Shown piece after piece: positions 22,958 to 25,396 of a stretch of DNA of 25,396 nucleotides. Origin of the DNA: Candidatus Firestoneibacteriota bacterium. GTDB lineage: Bacteria > Oederibacteriota > JAAXVQ01 > JAUVAV01. The number at the start of each line of letters is the position of its first letter. The first letter of the stretch is position 1. Under the pieces are notes generated by a model. The model did not search any database. It worked only from the letters and a program-made list of their open reading frames with translations, and had not been told where the DNA came from. A program made the translations under genes and the position numbers. The stretch covers positions 1 through 25,396 of the forward strand of contig DAOVYW010000003.1 of the NCBI GenBank assembly GCA_030635415.1, in the 5' to 3' direction.

Positions 22958-24280
22958 TTAGGATCGCATTGCCGCCATAATCCCAGCCGCCTGTTCACCC
23001 AGCCGGATGCTGTAACTCATACCCCGGTCTTCCGGGTAGATCTGAGCCATATTGGAAATATACAGCCCTTTTATCGGAGACGCAGGGTTCACTATGTTTT
23101 TGGCAAAACCCGTCCGGATAACCGGCTGGGCATAAGTCGCGCGAAATACCTTGGCTTCCGCTACATCGTCAGGAGTAAAACCGGAAACTACTTTGGCGAG
23201 GTACGCGTAATATTCATTCAAAATTTCGGGTTCCGGGGCCTGATAACGGGGATGCGTGATTGGCAAGTAGGAGGATAAATAATCCACATGTTGGCCGTTG
23301 TATGTCTCCCGCGATATAAAATTTGTATGTTCAATCACCGCGATAAATGGACTGCTCACATCCGGTATGTTCATCCAGTATATTGGAGAAAGCGAGCGTT
23401 TCAGGGTTAGAACGGCGCATACATTTCCCAGGTACTGAACATTGCGGAGCTGATCCCAGTACTCACCGGACTGATCCTGGGGCAGCAGGGAAAGCAATCC
23501 TGCCGGAGCCAGGGTGGCAAGTATGGTTTTGATTTCTTCCTCTCGGCGCGATGTCTTCCAGCCAACCAATCCGTCCCGGGAAAAGGATAGCCTTTCCACC
23601 TTCTCGTTGAATCTTACTTCTCCGCCGTACGCTTCTATGTCCCGTACCAGCGCCTGATGCAATACCTGAAAACTCCCCTTTAGATATCCCAGGCTCTCTT
23701 TTGTCATTCCCTTTTCGCGGCTTCCGGCCCGGGTATGCACGCGGGAGTAAAACCAGGGCATGCCGATTTCTTTCGCGTACTCGCCGAACTTACCGTGCAG
23801 CAGGGGACCCCAGACCGTTTCCCAGGCCTGCTCTCCAAAGGCACGGCGAATCCACTCCCGCGCCGATATGTTCTCATACTTTTGCCAATGCTTCACCCGG
23901 GAAAGATACAGAATGACTAATCCAAAACGAAGACGGTTAAAAAAGGAGAGCGGGGTAAAACGCAGCAAATCCCAGGGTGTAGCGAATTTCATCAGCTTTC
24001 CATTTTTATACATGCCCATGGGCGTTTCGCGCCAGATTATTCGTTCCTCCAGCCCTAATTCCTTGATCAGACGGATAGTGTCCAGGTCCGTAGTAAAAAA
24101 ATGGTGGTAAAATTTTTCCAGCCGCGTGCCCGCGTAAGTGAACGTTCCTGCCAGTCCCCCCGGCTCCGGCCCCGCTTCACACACTATAACCGCGTGTCCG
24201 GCGCGCGCCAGTATCCGGGCCGCGGTCAGACCGGTCAGACCGGCGCCAATAATGCCGACACGTTTGGAATTATTACTCAT
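22958..24280 (-). CDS. FAD-dependent oxidoreductase (protoporphyrinogen-oxidase/amine-oxidase-like)
   Basis: 440 residues. The N-terminal Rossmann dinucleotide motif is VGIIGAGLTGLTAARIL (G12-x-G14-x-x-G17) with E35 after the second strand. GGLAGTF follows, as in the NAD(P)-binding flavin amine oxidase/HemY-like superfamily. The C-terminal FAD-closing segment is KGLYISNMAQIYPEDRGMSYSIRLGEQAAG. I start at the ATG at 24280, which has GAGG eight bases upstream and overlaps the previous stop in the compact form ATGAGTAA. An upstream alternative would add nine residues. Such enzymes often sit beside glycosyltransferases and flippase-like proteins in envelope clusters; the substrate (a lipid, polyprenol or sugar) cannot be told from sequence. 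Confidence 0.85.
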   Translation of the reverse strand: MSNNSKRVGIIGAGLTGLTAARILARAGHAVIVCEAGPEPGGLAGTFTYAGTRLEKFYHHFFTTDLDTIRLIKELGLEERIIWRETPMGMYKNGKLMKFATPWDLLRFTPLSFFNRLRFGLVILYLSRVKHWQKYENISAREWIRRAFGEQAWETVWGPLLHGKFGEYAKEIGMPWFYSRVHTRAGSREKGMTKESLGYLKGSFQVLHQALVRDIEAYGGEVRFNEKVERLSFSRDGLVGWKTSRREEEIKTILATLAPAGLLSLLPQDQSGEYWDQLRNVQYLGNVCAVLTLKRSLSPIYWMNIPDVSSPFIAVIEHTNFISRETYNGQHVDYLSSYLPITHPRYQAPEPEILNEYYAYLAKVVSGFTPDDVAEAKVFRATYAQPVIRTGFAKNIVNPASPIKGLYISNMAQIYPEDRGMSYSIRLGEQAAGIMAAMRS

Positions 24281-25307
24281 TAGCCGGGACCTCAACGCTG
24301 GCGGCATCCATCTCGCGAAATGAAAGTTTCATGGTCCACATGTAGTAAAACCCCCAGAGCGTGATAGGCAGCCAGACCATGGCATGGATAACCAGAATGC
24401 AAGGCAGGGAAACGCTTTTATCCACCCCGAACAGCAGTAGTGTGCTTACCCCGAAAAATTCAAAAGGTCCTATGTATCCCGGAGAGGAGGGAAGCATGAT
24501 TCCCAGGTTTACCAGGGCCATCAGCATAACTGCCGCATACAGCGGCAAGACCACATCAAAAGCCCTAAGCACAAAATAGTAGGTCGCGCTCTCCCCTGAC
24601 CAGGCCAACACGGAAAAACCCAGCGCCAGCAGGCTGTCGCGGCGGTTGCGCAATACCGAGAGCCCGTCAATAAAGGAATGCAGAATATGTTCCACCGGTT
24701 GGCGCAAAGAATTTGGCAGCTTTTTGGTTAAACGGCTTAATGCCCGGGTACACCACTCTTTCCAGGTAATCATCGCGAAGAAAAAGGCGAAGAGCAGAAC
24801 AAAGAGTACTGCGGTTAGTTTAATTATCAGGTTTACCAGTTCCACAAACCTGAAATTATCCGGACTAGACGGAAGCTTGAAAAACCCCAGCACTACCACC
24901 GCGAACAGGACCATGACCAGACCGTCATAGACCCGCTGCATAACCACGGTGGCGAAAACCGAGCTTTTGGAAATCCCTTCCCTTTTGCCCACTATATAGG
25001 CCCGTACAAATTCTCCGGCGCGGGCGGGCAGCACATTGTTAACCATAAATCCCAGAATTAAGGGAGGATAGAGTCTCTGCCAACTCAAGGGTTTAATGGA
25101 CTTCATCAGGTATTTCCAGCGGACCGCCCGGACCAGGTAGCCCAGAAGGTATACGATCAGCCCGGGAACCAGCCAGATATAATTAGCCTGAACCAACGCG
25201 TTGGTCAAGACCTGCATATCCACCTTGCGGAAAACCATCCAGAGAAAAAAGATGGTTATTGCCAGTCCCAGCCAAAAACGCTTGCGCTTAAAAATGCTCT
25301 TGCTCAT
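24273..25307 (-). CDS. Flippase-like UPF0104 / lysylphosphatidylglycerol-synthase-TM integral membrane protein
   Basis: 344 residues with about eight hydrophobic helices, for example WLGLAITIFFLWMVF, YIWLVPGLIVYLLGYLV and LVMVLFAVVVLGFF. The family hallmark is clear: NNVLPARAGEFVRAYIVGKREGISKSSVFATVVMQRVYDG. A later GYIGPFEFFGVSTLLLFGV segment corresponds to the conserved P-G region. The ATG at 25307 has AAAGGAG five bases upstream and is preferred over the frame opening 36 bases earlier. The family is thought to move lipids or lipid-linked sugars across the membrane, often with a neighbouring glycosyltransferase. It overlaps the oxidoreductase by eight bases, so the two are probably coupled. 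Confidence 0.88.
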   Translation of the reverse strand: MSKSIFKRKRFWLGLAITIFFLWMVFRKVDMQVLTNALVQANYIWLVPGLIVYLLGYLVRAVRWKYLMKSIKPLSWQRLYPPLILGFMVNNVLPARAGEFVRAYIVGKREGISKSSVFATVVMQRVYDGLVMVLFAVVVLGFFKLPSSPDNFRFVELVNLIIKLTAVLFVLLFAFFFAMITWKEWCTRALSRLTKKLPNSLRQPVEHILHSFIDGLSVLRNRRDSLLALGFSVLAWSGESATYYFVLRAFDVVLPLYAAVMLMALVNLGIMLPSSPGYIGPFEFFGVSTLLLFGVDKSVSLPCILVIHAMVWLPITLWGFYYMWTMKLSFREMDAASVEVPANE

Positions 25308-25356
25308 TAAGACTCCTTTAAATCCCGGTTTTCGGTTGTGCAAAAAGGCAGCATTA

Positions 25357-25385
25357 ATGCTAATTCAAACACTAAAAATCATCAA
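25357..25385 (-). promoter_or_regulatory. Possible promoter of the flippase/oxidoreductase/glycosyltransferase genes
   Basis: On the minus strand, TTGATG (25380-25385) and TAGCAT (25357-25362) are separated by 17 bases, about 50 bases upstream of the ATG at 25307. The boxes are imperfect matches, and the window ends just beyond. Confidence 0.3.
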
Positions 25386-25396
25386 GACATATTTGC

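Overview
The window looks like a chromosome segment from an uncultivated Gram-negative bacterium. It encodes two PorV/PorQ-type outer-membrane proteins, one carrying an OmpA peptidoglycan-binding domain, several Sec signal peptides, a Thr/Pro-linked protein with a FlgD/type-A-sorting-like tail, and a split two-subunit transketolase. Palindromic intergenic repeats of the kind common in environmental genomes are also present. Together with an enormous signal-peptide-bearing reading frame this would suit a candidate phylum such as Omnitrophota, or an Elusimicrobia/FCB-like relative. That placement is an inference and is weak.

Layout. (1) Positions 1-12789, minus strand: one uninterrupted reading frame of 4263 codons that runs off the left edge. 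I read the frame codon line by codon line and found no stop. In order it has a signal peptide, Gln/Pro/Ala-rich helical spacers, a long beta-rich Gly/Asp region, a central block of hydrophobic helices, a very long Lys/Glu/Ala helical region, a SecA-like DEAD motor with recognisable ATPase motifs, and an Ala-rich linker. (2) Positions 12790-13253: divergent regulatory region with a good sigma70-type promoter for the giant gene and weaker ones for transketolase. (3) Positions 13254-15030, plus: transketolase N- and C-terminal subunits. (4) Positions 15014-15823, minus: MEMO/AmmB protein. (5) Positions 15925-17277, plus: secreted NHL-repeat protein. (6) Positions 21870 to 17258, minus: a tight four-gene run of PorV/PorQ-like protein, UbiE/MenG methyltransferase, secreted jellyroll/sorting-domain-like protein, and PorV-like/OmpA fusion. 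(7) Positions 25307 to 22108, minus: flippase-like UPF0104 membrane protein, FAD-dependent oxidoreductase and family 2 glycosyltransferase, a probable envelope glycolipid or polyprenol-linked set.

The theme is the cell envelope: export to and through the outer membrane, glycolipid assembly, and a giant envelope protein with its own SecA-type motor domain. That last item is the most unusual thing here. If the central hydrophobic helices cross the membrane an odd number of times, the beta-rich N-terminal part would be outside and the SecA-like motor inside the cytoplasm.
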